A stretch of 64,000 nucleotides of DNA from Marinifilum caeruleilacunae (GTDB lineage Bacteria; Bacteroidota; Bacteroidia; Bacteroidales; Marinifilaceae): contig NZ_RZNH01000021.1 of the NCBI RefSeq assembly GCF_013141825.1, positions 1-64,000 of the forward strand, written 5' to 3'. Both the position numbers and the translations under genes were made by a program. Below, one piece after another: positions 19,257-28,035 of the stretch; position 1 is the first letter of the stretch, and each line of letters starts with the position of its first letter. The notes beneath the pieces were generated by a model. The model worked only from the letters and a program-made list of their open reading frames with translations, ran no database searches and had not been told where the DNA came from.

Positions 19257-20303
19257 TTAGTAAGATGAGCTCAACAAGACATTTTCCAGTTCTACACAAA
19301 AACGATCAGGCTCTTCAAAAAATGGAAAATGAGCGGAATTTTCGAAATAGATTAATTCTTTTCGAGGTGCTTGTATCTGGTTAAAATATCGTTCTACAAG
19401 CTCAAATGGCGTTGTATAATCCTTTTTACCTGCAAAAAAATAAACTGGAATCTTATAGTATTTAACACTCTTTAGTATACTCGAATCCAATACATTGTAT
19501 TTCATATGTTGCGAACTAAATGAAGATCCTTTTGCCACGGCACTCACTTCGGGAAGTGCATATTCGGGTGCTTGTAAGCCCGACAAAATCAGTGGAAGAA
19601 AAGAAGTGCTGTTCTTTAATTCGGCTCCAAACTTGAACAACCAATTCTCATAATACATTTCATCACCGTTTTCTAATTCCAGTGCCAAACTGTCCATTCC
19701 CCTGTTTTGTGCTTCACGAATCAGAAATTTCTTCTGAATTTTTATGGCTTCGTGGGAATCAACCACCTGTCCAACACTCACATAAGCATGAAACATTTCT
19801 GGTTTTTCGTGAACCATGATACTTGATAAGTAGGAGCCAAAAGAGTGTCCAACTAAAAAAACTTTGTCATGATTATAACGATTTGTAAGCGTATCAATCA
19901 AATCGTATGCATCCTGAATAACTTGCCTGACAGACATACTCTGCGGATTAGGCACATTTCGTGCAAAAGTTTTTCCAGCTCCCCGCCTGTCCCATTGTAC
20001 AATGGTAAAGTTCTTTTCCAAAGGTCGCTGAAATTCATGAGCCAAATACATCATTGGCATTCCCGGTCCGCCATGCATAAATAACAAAATTGGGTTCTCC
20101 TTATTGTGTGAGCGAATGAGAACCGATTGCTCTACACCGCCAATTGCAATATATTCAAGGGATGCAATTGAATTTTTAGATTTAATCTTTGGAGTACGAG
20201 CAGGATATATCCACCAAATCAATACAAGAATAACAATTGCACTTATTCCATAAACGATGGCCTTAATTAGTGTTTTAAGTTTCATGATCTTTAGTTTGGG
20301 CAT
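19257..20303 (-). CDS. Alpha/beta hydrolase, prolyl-aminopeptidase-like, membrane-anchored
   Basis: 348 aa. One N-terminal membrane segment (about 11-30, TLIKAIVYGISAIVILVLIW) precedes the hydrolase domain. Oxyanion loop HGGPGMPM, the WDRRGAGKTFARN motif of proline iminopeptidases, nucleophile Ser in VGHSFGSYLSS and a late His in NSAHFPFFEEPD are visible. It may cleave N-terminal proline or a small ester or amide; the substrate is unknown. The Met7 start (20285) is as plausible as Met1. The anchor suggests an enzyme facing the periplasm. Confidence 0.85.
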   Translation of the reverse strand: MPKLKIMKLKTLIKAIVYGISAIVILVLIWWIYPARTPKIKSKNSIASLEYIAIGGVEQSVLIRSHNKENPILLFMHGGPGMPMMYLAHEFQRPLEKNFTIVQWDRRGAGKTFARNVPNPQSMSVRQVIQDAYDLIDTLTNRYNHDKVFLVGHSFGSYLSSIMVHEKPEMFHAYVSVGQVVDSHEAIKIQKKFLIREAQNRGMDSLALELENGDEMYYENWLFKFGAELKNSTSFLPLILSGLQAPEYALPEVSAVAKGSSFSSQHMKYNVLDSSILKSVKYYKIPVYFFAGKKDYTTPFELVERYFNQIQAPRKELIYFENSAHFPFFEEPDRFCVELENVLLSSSY

Positions 20304-20362
20304 TTCATCTATCTAATTTAAAAAAGCCCCGATTAAAGTGCAATTACAATCTTCCCATCCGT

Positions 20363-20941
20363 TTATTTTTGATAGCTATAATGTCCAATTATGGCATATC
20401 TGTTCAGTATATCCTCCACAACCTGGCCCGCACCAATATTGTGAACAATCAAAGGTCTTTTCCCATCCTTCGACATCTGATCGATTACGATTCCGATATG
20501 AGTAATTCCTCCACCTAAATCCCAACAAACAATATCTCCAGCCAAGTAATCTTGCGGTTTTCCACTCTTTTCCTTTACACTTCCTTTTCGTTCAAAAAAG
20601 GTCATCAGGTTCGGCACTCTTCTGTGATCAATATTCTTATCGGTGGTTTTCAATCCCCAATTATTGGGATACAAAGAAAAATTAGCCTTCATATCCTCGT
20701 GCACTTCCTTTTGCAGATCGATTCCCAACAAACGATAGGCACGAATCACAACATCGGTACACACTCCTCTATCTGCTGGAACATCACCATTGGGATAATC
20801 TATTGCAAAATAAGATGGATCGTAAATTACCTCCTGGTTGATGATTTCTTTTGCTGCATCGGATAATTTCTGTTGGAACTCTTGTGCATAAGAGTTGAGG
20901 AGCAGAAGTACAAAAAGTATGCTTAGGAATATTTTTTTCAT
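20363..20941 (-). CDS. Secreted DUF1287 (YijF-like) protein
   Basis: 192 aa with a signal peptide (MKKIFLSILFVLLLLNSYAQ). The mature part carries the DUF1287 pattern: DPSYFAIDYPNGDVPADRGVCTD, where a Cys follows DRG; then HRRVPNLMTFFER, GDIVCWDLGGGITHIGIV and a His in LIVHNIGAG. The Cys...His arrangement resembles NlpC/P60-type cysteine peptidases, and the family is thought to be envelope-associated. The enzymatic activity is inference. Single gene, 59 bp after the alpha/beta hydrolase start on the same strand. Confidence 0.85.
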   Translation of the reverse strand: MKKIFLSILFVLLLLNSYAQEFQQKLSDAAKEIINQEVIYDPSYFAIDYPNGDVPADRGVCTDVVIRAYRLLGIDLQKEVHEDMKANFSLYPNNWGLKTTDKNIDHRRVPNLMTFFERKGSVKEKSGKPQDYLAGDIVCWDLGGGITHIGIVIDQMSKDGKRPLIVHNIGAGQVVEDILNRYAIIGHYSYQK

Positions 20942-21044
20942 GGCAATGAATCTTTATTGGATGAATAATGGAACTGAGTACAAGAATCATTCCGAACAAA
21001 ATCAGTTTACCTGGATTAGCCTTTGTTCAGATTTAAAAACATAA

Positions 21045-21080
21045 AAAATCTCCCTGCTCATTTCAGAACAGGGAGATTAC
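21045..21080 (-). terminator. Rho-independent terminator of the outer-membrane barrel gene
   Basis: Perfect 10-bp stem AATCTCCCTG/CAGGGAGATT with a 12-nt loop. On the minus strand it is followed by a run of T, about 35 bp after the stop of the barrel gene. Confidence 0.85.
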
Positions 21081-21113
21081 AATTAAACTAATTGTATGTA
21101 GTTGTTGTAATTT

Positions 21114-23543
21114 CTACATAAATCCGCCGCCACCTTGCGTTTCGCGATTATCTCTTCGCTTGCGCTGCTTGGCTTTGTTTTTACCGCTACCAAATCGGTA
21201 AGAGAAACCCAGGTAAGCTGTTCTGCTCTCCCAATGGAACTCACCATTTTGTTTGTATGGTACTTCAGAATCGAACTTAAATTTCATTCCTTCAAAAATG
21301 TCATTCACCCTAAAGGTGATCGTTCCTTTTCCTTTTAAAACTCTGTAGCTTGCACCAGTGTTAATCATCCACATTGGATCAACTTCGAACTGAAGGTCTT
21401 TTCCACCACCACGATACATGGCAAACAACTGGAATCTTAATTTTTTGGTTGCCGTAAAACTATTTGCTACCCTAACATTAAATGAGTTGTTGGTAATCTC
21501 AAGATTCTCATCATTGGAAACTCCTGTTTCTTTCTGAATGTAAAGGTCGGAACTGGCATTCATCGACCACCATTTTGCAAATCGATAGTTGGCTGATAAT
21601 TCAACACCATATCGATCGTTGCTATCTGTATTATAGTACGACATTTCTACCTTTTCAACATCCAAAGGATCTTTGTTCAGAACCCTTGAAATATTTCCAT
21701 TTACTCGACGGTAGAAAACCCCAAATGTAGCCGAACCTTTCTTTAAACCTTTTGTATAGTTGAACTCAAAAGAGTTGGTAAACTGTGGTTCCAGATCAGG
21801 ATTACCAAAAGAACTGATCAATGGAGTACTCCACTCACGAATTGGATTCACCTGCTGAATTGAAGGACGATCGACTCTTCGGCTATAGCTTAATTGAAAC
21901 TGGTTCTTCTCGCTTGGGTTGAAAGTGAAGAAAACAGAAGGATAAACGGTAAAACGACTATCGGTATATTTAGCTCTTTCATCCCCCTTCATAAATTCTC
22001 CATCTACTTCATACTGCTCAAGTCTCGCTCCAACCTGCATCGAGAATTTATCAATCTTATGGTTTACATTCACATATCCCGAATAAATGCTTCGATCGTA
22101 AGTAAAGGCCGAATTGTCAATTTTGGTATTTGTAAAATCGAACTGATCTGTTACTCTTTGGTTTTCGGTATCATTATATCTAAGCTCCAAACCCAATTCC
22201 AGTTTGGTATTCTCCGATAATGGATTGGTATAATCCAAATTTAAAAGCGTGTTGGTATAATCATTTTCGATATTATCTGAATAATTCGAAGTTAAATCAT
22301 CTGGGTTTAACAACTCCGTATAGTTTGCATCTTCCGGAGAATCACTTTCGCTATAGGTCGCTTCAAATTCAAGATTATGCCCTTCTTTTTCGAAGTCAAT
22401 CTTATAGTTAATATTATATGTACCCGTAGAATTATCGGTTTTCGATTTCATTAAATTGTGAAAATCCAGGCTATTGCCTCTATAAATCTTCGTGGTTCCA
22501 TCAAAATCACCTTCACGAAAGTTTTGTGTCGTATAAAAAGAAAGTGTATTCTTTTCATTTAAATAGATATCGGCTCCTACCTTTAATAAGTGAGAGTAGT
22601 TTTCGCTATCAAATTCAAATTTCTGAAAAAGGTCATCCGTTAAAATTGCCTCTCCATTCTCATCCAGCGAGCTTCTCAACACATCACCATAGTTATTTCT
22701 TTTACCTCCATTGGCACCGTAGTTTAGGAAAAAGTTCACATTCCCGGTTTTATAGTTCATATCAAGGGAACCATTACCACGTGTATTTTTACCCCTGGTA
22801 ACTCCCAGGTTCAGGTTACCATTAAAACCAATGTTCGAATTTTTATTCAAAACAATATTAATAATTCCACTCATTCCTTCCGGATTATACTTGGCAGAAG
22901 GATTGGTAATCAGCTCGATACTTTTAATCGATGTTGATGGAATTTGCTGTAACAATTGAGCCGGACTAATATTCGTAGGTTTTCCATCTACCAAAATTCT
23001 CACATTTTCGTTCCCTCTTAAACTAACTGCTCCTGTCTGACTGTTCACACTTACCGATTGAACATTATCCAAAACTTCCGAAGCTGTAGCTCCTGCTGCG
23101 GTTAGGTCTTTACCCACATTCACCACCTTACGGTCGATTTTCTGAGTTATGGTCGATAATTCAGCTCTTACCGTCACCTCGCCCAACATCTCTGTATCTT
23201 CCTCTAATCGAACTGTACCTAGTTTATGCGCCGAGATTTTTTTAGAAAAATCCAATTGTCGTTTATATGGTTTGTATCCCATAAATTGAATTTCAACAAG
23301 GTTTTTCCCGTGTGGGATTTTTTTAATGCTAAATTTTCCTTCCATATCAGTAATACCACCAGTTAAAATTTTCTGATTGGCATCACGAATTACAATATTT
23401 ACATATGGCAGAGGCTCTTTGGTTTTCTCATCAATAATCACACCCGTTAACGAACCATTCTTATCACCCACAGCCACTTCGGTTTCGGCAAAAACAGCGA
23501 AACTAAACAACAATAGAATGGTTACTAGTAATTTTTCTTTCAT
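21114..23543 (-). CDS. TonB-dependent-receptor-like outer-membrane beta-barrel protein
   Basis: 809 aa with a signal peptide (MKEKLLVTILLLFSFAVFA). A carboxypeptidase regulatory-like domain (about 28-112, GSLTGVIIDEKTKEPLPYVNI) precedes a plug-like domain (about 125-225, VLDNVQSVSVNSQTGAVSLRGNENVRILVDG). The C-terminal barrel is of the OMP_b-brl_3 type (SYSRRVDRPSIQQVNPI, then the final YLGFSYRFGSGK) with a basic, Gly-rich tail. Proteins of this class often appear as single genes without a SusD partner, as here. The ligand is unknown. A strong terminator follows. Confidence 0.88.
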   Translation of the reverse strand: MKEKLLVTILLLFSFAVFAETEVAVGDKNGSLTGVIIDEKTKEPLPYVNIVIRDANQKILTGGITDMEGKFSIKKIPHGKNLVEIQFMGYKPYKRQLDFSKKISAHKLGTVRLEEDTEMLGEVTVRAELSTITQKIDRKVVNVGKDLTAAGATASEVLDNVQSVSVNSQTGAVSLRGNENVRILVDGKPTNISPAQLLQQIPSTSIKSIELITNPSAKYNPEGMSGIINIVLNKNSNIGFNGNLNLGVTRGKNTRGNGSLDMNYKTGNVNFFLNYGANGGKRNNYGDVLRSSLDENGEAILTDDLFQKFEFDSENYSHLLKVGADIYLNEKNTLSFYTTQNFREGDFDGTTKIYRGNSLDFHNLMKSKTDNSTGTYNINYKIDFEKEGHNLEFEATYSESDSPEDANYTELLNPDDLTSNYSDNIENDYTNTLLNLDYTNPLSENTKLELGLELRYNDTENQRVTDQFDFTNTKIDNSAFTYDRSIYSGYVNVNHKIDKFSMQVGARLEQYEVDGEFMKGDERAKYTDSRFTVYPSVFFTFNPSEKNQFQLSYSRRVDRPSIQQVNPIREWSTPLISSFGNPDLEPQFTNSFEFNYTKGLKKGSATFGVFYRRVNGNISRVLNKDPLDVEKVEMSYYNTDSNDRYGVELSANYRFAKWWSMNASSDLYIQKETGVSNDENLEITNNSFNVRVANSFTATKKLRFQLFAMYRGGGKDLQFEVDPMWMINTGASYRVLKGKGTITFRVNDIFEGMKFKFDSEVPYKQNGEFHWESRTAYLGFSYRFGSGKNKAKQRKRRDNRETQGGGGFM

Positions 23544-23881
23544 AATAATTTCTTTAATACTTTAGTGGTTAATTGTTTGACTCCCTAATTTCTTCAATGC
23601 TTACAAGCGGCTTAAACAAAACCCCAATATTTGTTTACAAGCAAAGCATTGTAATGGATAGACAAAGCGTAAAAACAATTTAAAATCGCATGCACCACCC
23701 TAATAACACTTTTAATGCCACACATTACATTGCTCTCATTTTGTGATCATTACAAAAATTAGGCAAATAATATTTGTCCGCTAACGGACAAATGCATGTA
23801 CGATTTCATCGAAAACGAAAAGAGATTTTTTAAAAAGTGTAGATACCAACTTGGGAAGGTGATCGGAAAATGAGGAACAAC
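23544..23881. other. Intergenic region with a perfect 9-bp hairpin
   Basis: About 340 bp with no supported gene. At 23772-23793 lies a perfect hairpin (ATTTGTCCG-CTAA-CGGACAAAT) without a T-run on either side. The rest is AT-rich upstream sequence of the barrel gene. Confidence 0.5.
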
Positions 23882-23910
23882 AAAAAAAGGGTAGCAATTT
23901 GCTACCCTTT
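23882..23910 (-). terminator. Terminator of the tRNA-Arg operon
   Basis: GGGTAGC/GCTACCC stem. On the minus strand the hairpin is followed by TTTTTTTG, directly after the second tRNA-Arg. Confidence 0.85.
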
Positions 23911-23912
23911 CG

Positions 23913-23987
23913 TGATCCAGCCAGGATTCGAACCTGGGACCCACAGCTTAGAAGGCTGTTGCTCTAATCCAACTGAGCTACTGGACC
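23913..23987 (-). tRNA. tRNA-Arg(TCT), copy 2
   Basis: 75-nt cloverleaf. The acceptor stem pairs GGTCCAG with CTGGATC. The anticodon loop CTTCTAA reads AGA codons (anticodon TCT). The T arm GGTTCGAATCC is present. CCA is not encoded. The sequence is identical to the upstream copy. Confidence 0.95.
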
Positions 23988-24035
23988 GGCCTTATAGAAA
24001 CATTAAATTTTTAAACTCCTTTAAGAAAGTTTTTG

Positions 24036-24110
24036 TGATCCAGCCAGGATTCGAACCTGGGACCCACAGCTTAGAAGGCTGTTGCTCTAATCCAACTGAG
24101 CTACTGGACC
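24036..24110 (-). tRNA. tRNA-Arg(TCT), copy 1
   Basis: Same 75-nt sequence as the downstream copy, 48 bp away. It is the promoter-proximal gene of a two-tRNA unit; a TATATTTG -7 box lies 18 bp upstream. Confidence 0.95.
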
Positions 24111-24127
24111 ATCCTTAAAAGGCGATG

Positions 24128-24160
24128 CAAATATAGGGATTAATTGCGTTCCTACGCAAA
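24128..24160 (-). promoter_or_regulatory. Promoter of the tRNA-Arg operon
   Basis: On the minus strand, TTTG (24160-24157), a 21-nt spacer and TATATTTG (24135-24128) match the Bacteroidota -33/-7 consensus. The same TATATTTG box drives the other tRNA array at 37.4 kb. Confidence 0.7.
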
Positions 24161-24209
24161 TGTTTTTACGATTTTTTTTCAAAAAAAATAGCCACAGAAC
24201 AGTAAATAC

Positions 24210-25991
24210 TTAGGTTTCAGAAAGAATCCAATTTACCAATCCCTTACAATCGATAATTTGCTTTAGTTTATCCGGCAATACCGGAATGTTAAACTCTTTG
24301 TCTCCCATTAAAATTGTTCCTTTCTGGAAATCAATATCCAACTTATAACCCCTGCAATAGGCATCAACAATTTCTCGGTTTACAATCAACAACAAGCCCT
24401 GGTTAATGGCCGACCGATAGAATATTCGATTCACCGATTTTGCAATTACCGCTTTAACACCAACATGAGCCAAACCAACAGCAGGATGCTCACGTGAACT
24501 TCCACAACCAAAATTCTCTCCTGCAATAAGGATATCATTTTCCTCCACTTTAGAAGCAAAATTTTCATCAAAATCCTTGAACAAATATGGTCGAATTCCC
24601 TCTGGATCAGAGCTAAGAATCTCATAAGTCAAACTCCCTGAGAACATCTGGTCGGTATTTAGGTTATCGATATCTGAATAATCCCAAACCCCACTATGTT
24701 TTCTATTATCATCCCTGGCAATTTGATTCTTGGAATTGTATAGTTTTCTGAAAGGATATGTTCGAACCTCAATTTCCTCACCCCTCGGATCGCTAATCTC
24801 ACCTTTCAAAGCCGAAACGGCCACTGTGGCAGGCGAAGCTAGGTAAATACTGGCATTTTTATTGCCCATGCGTCCCAAAAAATTACGATTGGCAGTAGAA
24901 ATTACACTAAATCCATCGGCAGGAATCCCCTGTCCGGTTCCCAAACATGGTCCGCAGGAAGGCCCCAACAAAGTTGCTCCTGCTTGCAAAAGGGTAGAAA
25001 TAATGCCTTCATCTATGGCTTCCAGGTAAATATCTTTTGAGGCAGGCGTAATTAGCAATTGAAAACCATCTGCAATTTTCTTACCATCCAAAATATCTGC
25101 AACTATTTTTAAATCCTCTATTCTCCCATTGGTACAAGTTCCTATCAATCCTTGCTGCAATTTCTTTCCCTGCAACTCACATATCGATTTTACATTATCT
25201 ACATGATGGGGAACTGCTGCCAATGGAATCAAATCATTCAAATCAACTTCGTACTCCCTATAGTATTTTGCTCCCGAATCGGCCCAAACTCCTTTCACTT
25301 TTTCGCCATAATACCTTTCCAAAACTTCATCGGGTGGAAATACTGCATTCTTGGCTCCCATTTCCGAAGCCAGGTTGGCAATGGTCATTCTTTCAGAAAT
25401 ACTAAGGTGCTTTACTCCAGGGCCATGATACTCTATCGACATGTAATTGGCTCCGGCCGATCCGATCATGCCAATAATCCAAAGAGATAAATCCTTGGCG
25501 TAAACTCCTTTTGGCAACTTTCCTTTTAAGGTAACTTTTATTGTTTCGGGAACTCGAAACCAGGTCTCGCTTCTTTTCCACAAGCCAGCTGCCTCGGTTC
25601 TGTCTATTCCAACTGCCAAAGCATTAAAAGCTCCAGCCGTGCAGGTATGGCTATCGCTCCCAACAATTAACATTCCCGGTTTTGCATGATTCGACATAAT
25701 TTGATGGCAAATTCCGCAGCCCGAATCGTAAAATTTTTCAATTCTCTGTTTGGCAACCATCTCTCTTACCGCCTGGTAATCGTTGGCAAGTTTTGCATTG
25801 GTAGGAGGTGCGTTATGATCTAGCACTACCAACAATTGGTTGGGGTCGAGAATTTTTTCTCCTCCCATTTTATAAAAGGTTTTCTGTATGCTTGCAGTAT
25901 TATCATGGGTCAATACAATATCAGGTTTTTTAAAGACAATGCTCCCACATTCTGCCCCTAAGATCTTCTCAACAAATGTAAGATTTAACAT
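24210..25991 (-). CDS. Fused aconitase/isopropylmalate dehydratase-family hydro-lyase (large + small subunit)
   Basis: 593 aa. The LeuC/aconitase-like large part (about 1-420) keeps the catalytic Asp-His as DHNAPPTN, then SDSHTCTAGAF, and the [4Fe-4S] cysteines in GTCTNGR and SCGPCLG. The swivel (LeuD-like) part follows, with GENFGCGSSREHPAVGLAHVGVKAVIAKS. Isopropylmalate isomerase is normally two chains, so this is a natural fusion. Substrate unknown: citrate, homocitrate, isopropylmalate or a methylated malate are possible. No leuA, leuB or citrate synthase gene is nearby. The second gene of a pair, 16 bp after its paralogue. Confidence 0.88.
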   Translation of the reverse strand: MLNLTFVEKILGAECGSIVFKKPDIVLTHDNTASIQKTFYKMGGEKILDPNQLLVVLDHNAPPTNAKLANDYQAVREMVAKQRIEKFYDSGCGICHQIMSNHAKPGMLIVGSDSHTCTAGAFNALAVGIDRTEAAGLWKRSETWFRVPETIKVTLKGKLPKGVYAKDLSLWIIGMIGSAGANYMSIEYHGPGVKHLSISERMTIANLASEMGAKNAVFPPDEVLERYYGEKVKGVWADSGAKYYREYEVDLNDLIPLAAVPHHVDNVKSICELQGKKLQQGLIGTCTNGRIEDLKIVADILDGKKIADGFQLLITPASKDIYLEAIDEGIISTLLQAGATLLGPSCGPCLGTGQGIPADGFSVISTANRNFLGRMGNKNASIYLASPATVAVSALKGEISDPRGEEIEVRTYPFRKLYNSKNQIARDDNRKHSGVWDYSDIDNLNTDQMFSGSLTYEILSSDPEGIRPYLFKDFDENFASKVEENDILIAGENFGCGSSREHPAVGLAHVGVKAVIAKSVNRIFYRSAINQGLLLIVNREIVDAYCRGYKLDIDFQKGTILMGDKEFNIPVLPDKLKQIIDCKGLVNWILSET

Positions 25992-26007
25992 GGTTATTTA
26001 CTGATGA

Positions 26008-27819
26008 TTAGAACAAGCCACCATTTTGGTAGATTTCAAGTTGAACCTCGGAGAAGCGTTCTCCAAGTACAGAGATTTCTTTGGTCAGATTTTGAATCTC
26101 TCCAGTTTCGAAGTTTATGCGAACATCATCGCCATTTGATAAGTGCAGGTTGGATATCGCTTTACAGGTAACAATAGGGAAAGCTGCGTTAATCGCATTC
26201 CTCTCATAAATGGCTCCATACGATTCGGCAACAATAGCCTGCACACCCAAAGCCTTGAAACAATCAACAGCCTGCTGCCTTGAACTTCCACTTCCAAAAT
26301 TTTTATGAACCACCACAATATCTCCAGCCATCACAACCCTTGAAAAGTTTTCAAATCCCTTCAAATTATCAAAGGTGTATTTTCCCATCTCATCTAAATC
26401 GGTTATTGTTAGATATCGGTTGTGGAAAATCATATCGGTATCGATATTATCCATAGGAATGTACCACACTCTGCCCTCAACAACTTTTGGCTTTGAGTCT
26501 TTTTCGCCAGGAATTTGATCCAAAGTATCAGTTACAATTCGATTTGAAGTATGATCCCGAACCAAGGGTTTATCAGGTATTTTATCGGGCGATACAATAC
26601 AGCCTGCAATGGCCGATGCAGCAACAGTAGCCGGCGATGCCAGGTATACTTTTCCCTTGCCTTGTTTCCCCGGAAAATTTCTATTTCCTGTACTAATGCT
26701 TACTTCTCCTTCACCATTCTGACCAACCTGTCCGGCTGCACAGCCAGCACAGCCAGCATTGGAAACCATGGCACCAGCTTCTTTAAAGATGTTGATTAAC
26801 CCTTCCTTCAAGCATTCATTCCAGATTTCATCGGTAGCTGGAACAATTTTAAACACAACTCCAGGTGCAATTTTCTTCCCTTTCAGGATTTTGGCAGCAA
26901 TTCTAAAGTCTTCCATTCTGCCATTGGTGCAACTCCCAATAAAAGCTGAATCGATATGCACACCTGTCGATTCTTTCACAGGAACTGTATTGTGCGGCTC
27001 TCCAGGTAAAGCAAGTCTTGGAACGAAGCGATCCAGATCCAAATGAAATTCCTGTTCATATTCAGCATCTTTATCGGCCTTAATCAATTCCAATTTCTCA
27101 CCTCGGCGAAATTCACTGTACTCCATTATTGCTTCGTTGGGCGTGAATAATAGGATGATGCAACCCATTTCCGTTCCCATAGAAGCAATCGTAATCCTTT
27201 CGTCCAGGGTCAATTTATCAACCTCTTCCCCATACAGCTCTACCGAATATCCAAGTAGCGAATTCGCTCCAAAATGGTCCAACAGGCCAAGTACAATATC
27301 TTTGGCGTAAAGCCCTTTAGGTCTTTTTCCTCTAAGGTTAATTTTAACAGATTTTGGCACTTTGAACCATACTTTTCCCTTGTGAATTGCAGCGGCAATA
27401 TCTTTATCGCCCATTCCCTGACCGAAAGCCCCAACAGCACCCAATATATTTGCATGAGAATCGGTAGTTACCGCAGTAGAACCAGAGTAAGCCAAGCCTT
27501 TTTCAATTAAAGTGTGGGTACCAATTCCTGTATTGATATCGAAAACTTTCACACCATTATCGCGGGCAAACAAACGACATATTTGTTGGTTTACTGCGTA
27601 TTTTTGATCCGATCCGGTTGGATTGCAATCGAAAGTAAAGAAGGTTTTAGAAGGATCGTGAATTTTCAGTTGATGATCCTGCATATTTTTAACCACATTG
27701 GCACCTCCAAAGTCGCGCGCAGCACGCACATCTATCTCAATATCCACGATATCTCCCGGACAAACGACTTTCTCCTTGGAATGGTTCGCCAGGATTTTTT
27801 CGATTAGTGTCATTCCCAT
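26008..27819 (-). CDS. Fused aconitase-family hydro-lyase paralogue with altered active-site motif
   Basis: 603 aa. Same large+small fusion as its neighbour, with SCTNGRMED and AGCAGCAAGQ as [4Fe-4S] cysteines and a swivel part with HKNFGSGSSRQQAV. It differs at key places: the usual D-H-N is D-C-N (FDCNPTGSD), and SHTCT is SHANI (TDSHANILGA). It may act on another substrate or form a hetero-pair with the neighbour. The frame is intact and well conserved elsewhere, so a dead gene is unlikely. Met3 is an alternative start. First gene of the pair, divergent from the MFS gene. Confidence 0.86.
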   Translation of the reverse strand: MGMTLIEKILANHSKEKVVCPGDIVDIEIDVRAARDFGGANVVKNMQDHQLKIHDPSKTFFTFDCNPTGSDQKYAVNQQICRLFARDNGVKVFDINTGIGTHTLIEKGLAYSGSTAVTTDSHANILGAVGAFGQGMGDKDIAAAIHKGKVWFKVPKSVKINLRGKRPKGLYAKDIVLGLLDHFGANSLLGYSVELYGEEVDKLTLDERITIASMGTEMGCIILLFTPNEAIMEYSEFRRGEKLELIKADKDAEYEQEFHLDLDRFVPRLALPGEPHNTVPVKESTGVHIDSAFIGSCTNGRMEDFRIAAKILKGKKIAPGVVFKIVPATDEIWNECLKEGLINIFKEAGAMVSNAGCAGCAAGQVGQNGEGEVSISTGNRNFPGKQGKGKVYLASPATVAASAIAGCIVSPDKIPDKPLVRDHTSNRIVTDTLDQIPGEKDSKPKVVEGRVWYIPMDNIDTDMIFHNRYLTITDLDEMGKYTFDNLKGFENFSRVVMAGDIVVVHKNFGSGSSRQQAVDCFKALGVQAIVAESYGAIYERNAINAAFPIVTCKAISNLHLSNGDDVRINFETGEIQNLTKEISVLGERFSEVQLEIYQNGGLF

Positions 27820-28010
27820 AGTTCAAAGTTTTTTCAAGTTGAACATTTCCACGTTCGAGTCTACTATTTTTCCACCCAAACTCAACACAAAATCAAGCCC
27901 TTACTCTTAAATTTACGGAAAAATTATCCCATATCCATCAGATTTACAGAAGAATATTTCAACAATCATATCTCTTTTATCAAGATATTTTAAGATTTGA
28001 ATAGAGAAAT

Positions 28011-28018
28011 TATCTTTG
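28011..28018 (+). promoter_or_regulatory. -7 box of the MFS gene
   Basis: TATCTTTG matches TAnnTTTG and lies 18 bp before ATG 28036. It sits downstream of the TTG at 27997, so that TTG cannot be the start of a transcript from this promoter. Confidence 0.6.
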
Positions 28019-28035
28019 CAGTTCAATTCACAAAA

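Noticed and set aside
23759-24118. ORFs across the tRNA-Arg genes on both strands
   Set aside because: They read through two tRNA genes, a terminator and a promoter; the repeated protein sequence is a by-product of the duplicated tRNA.
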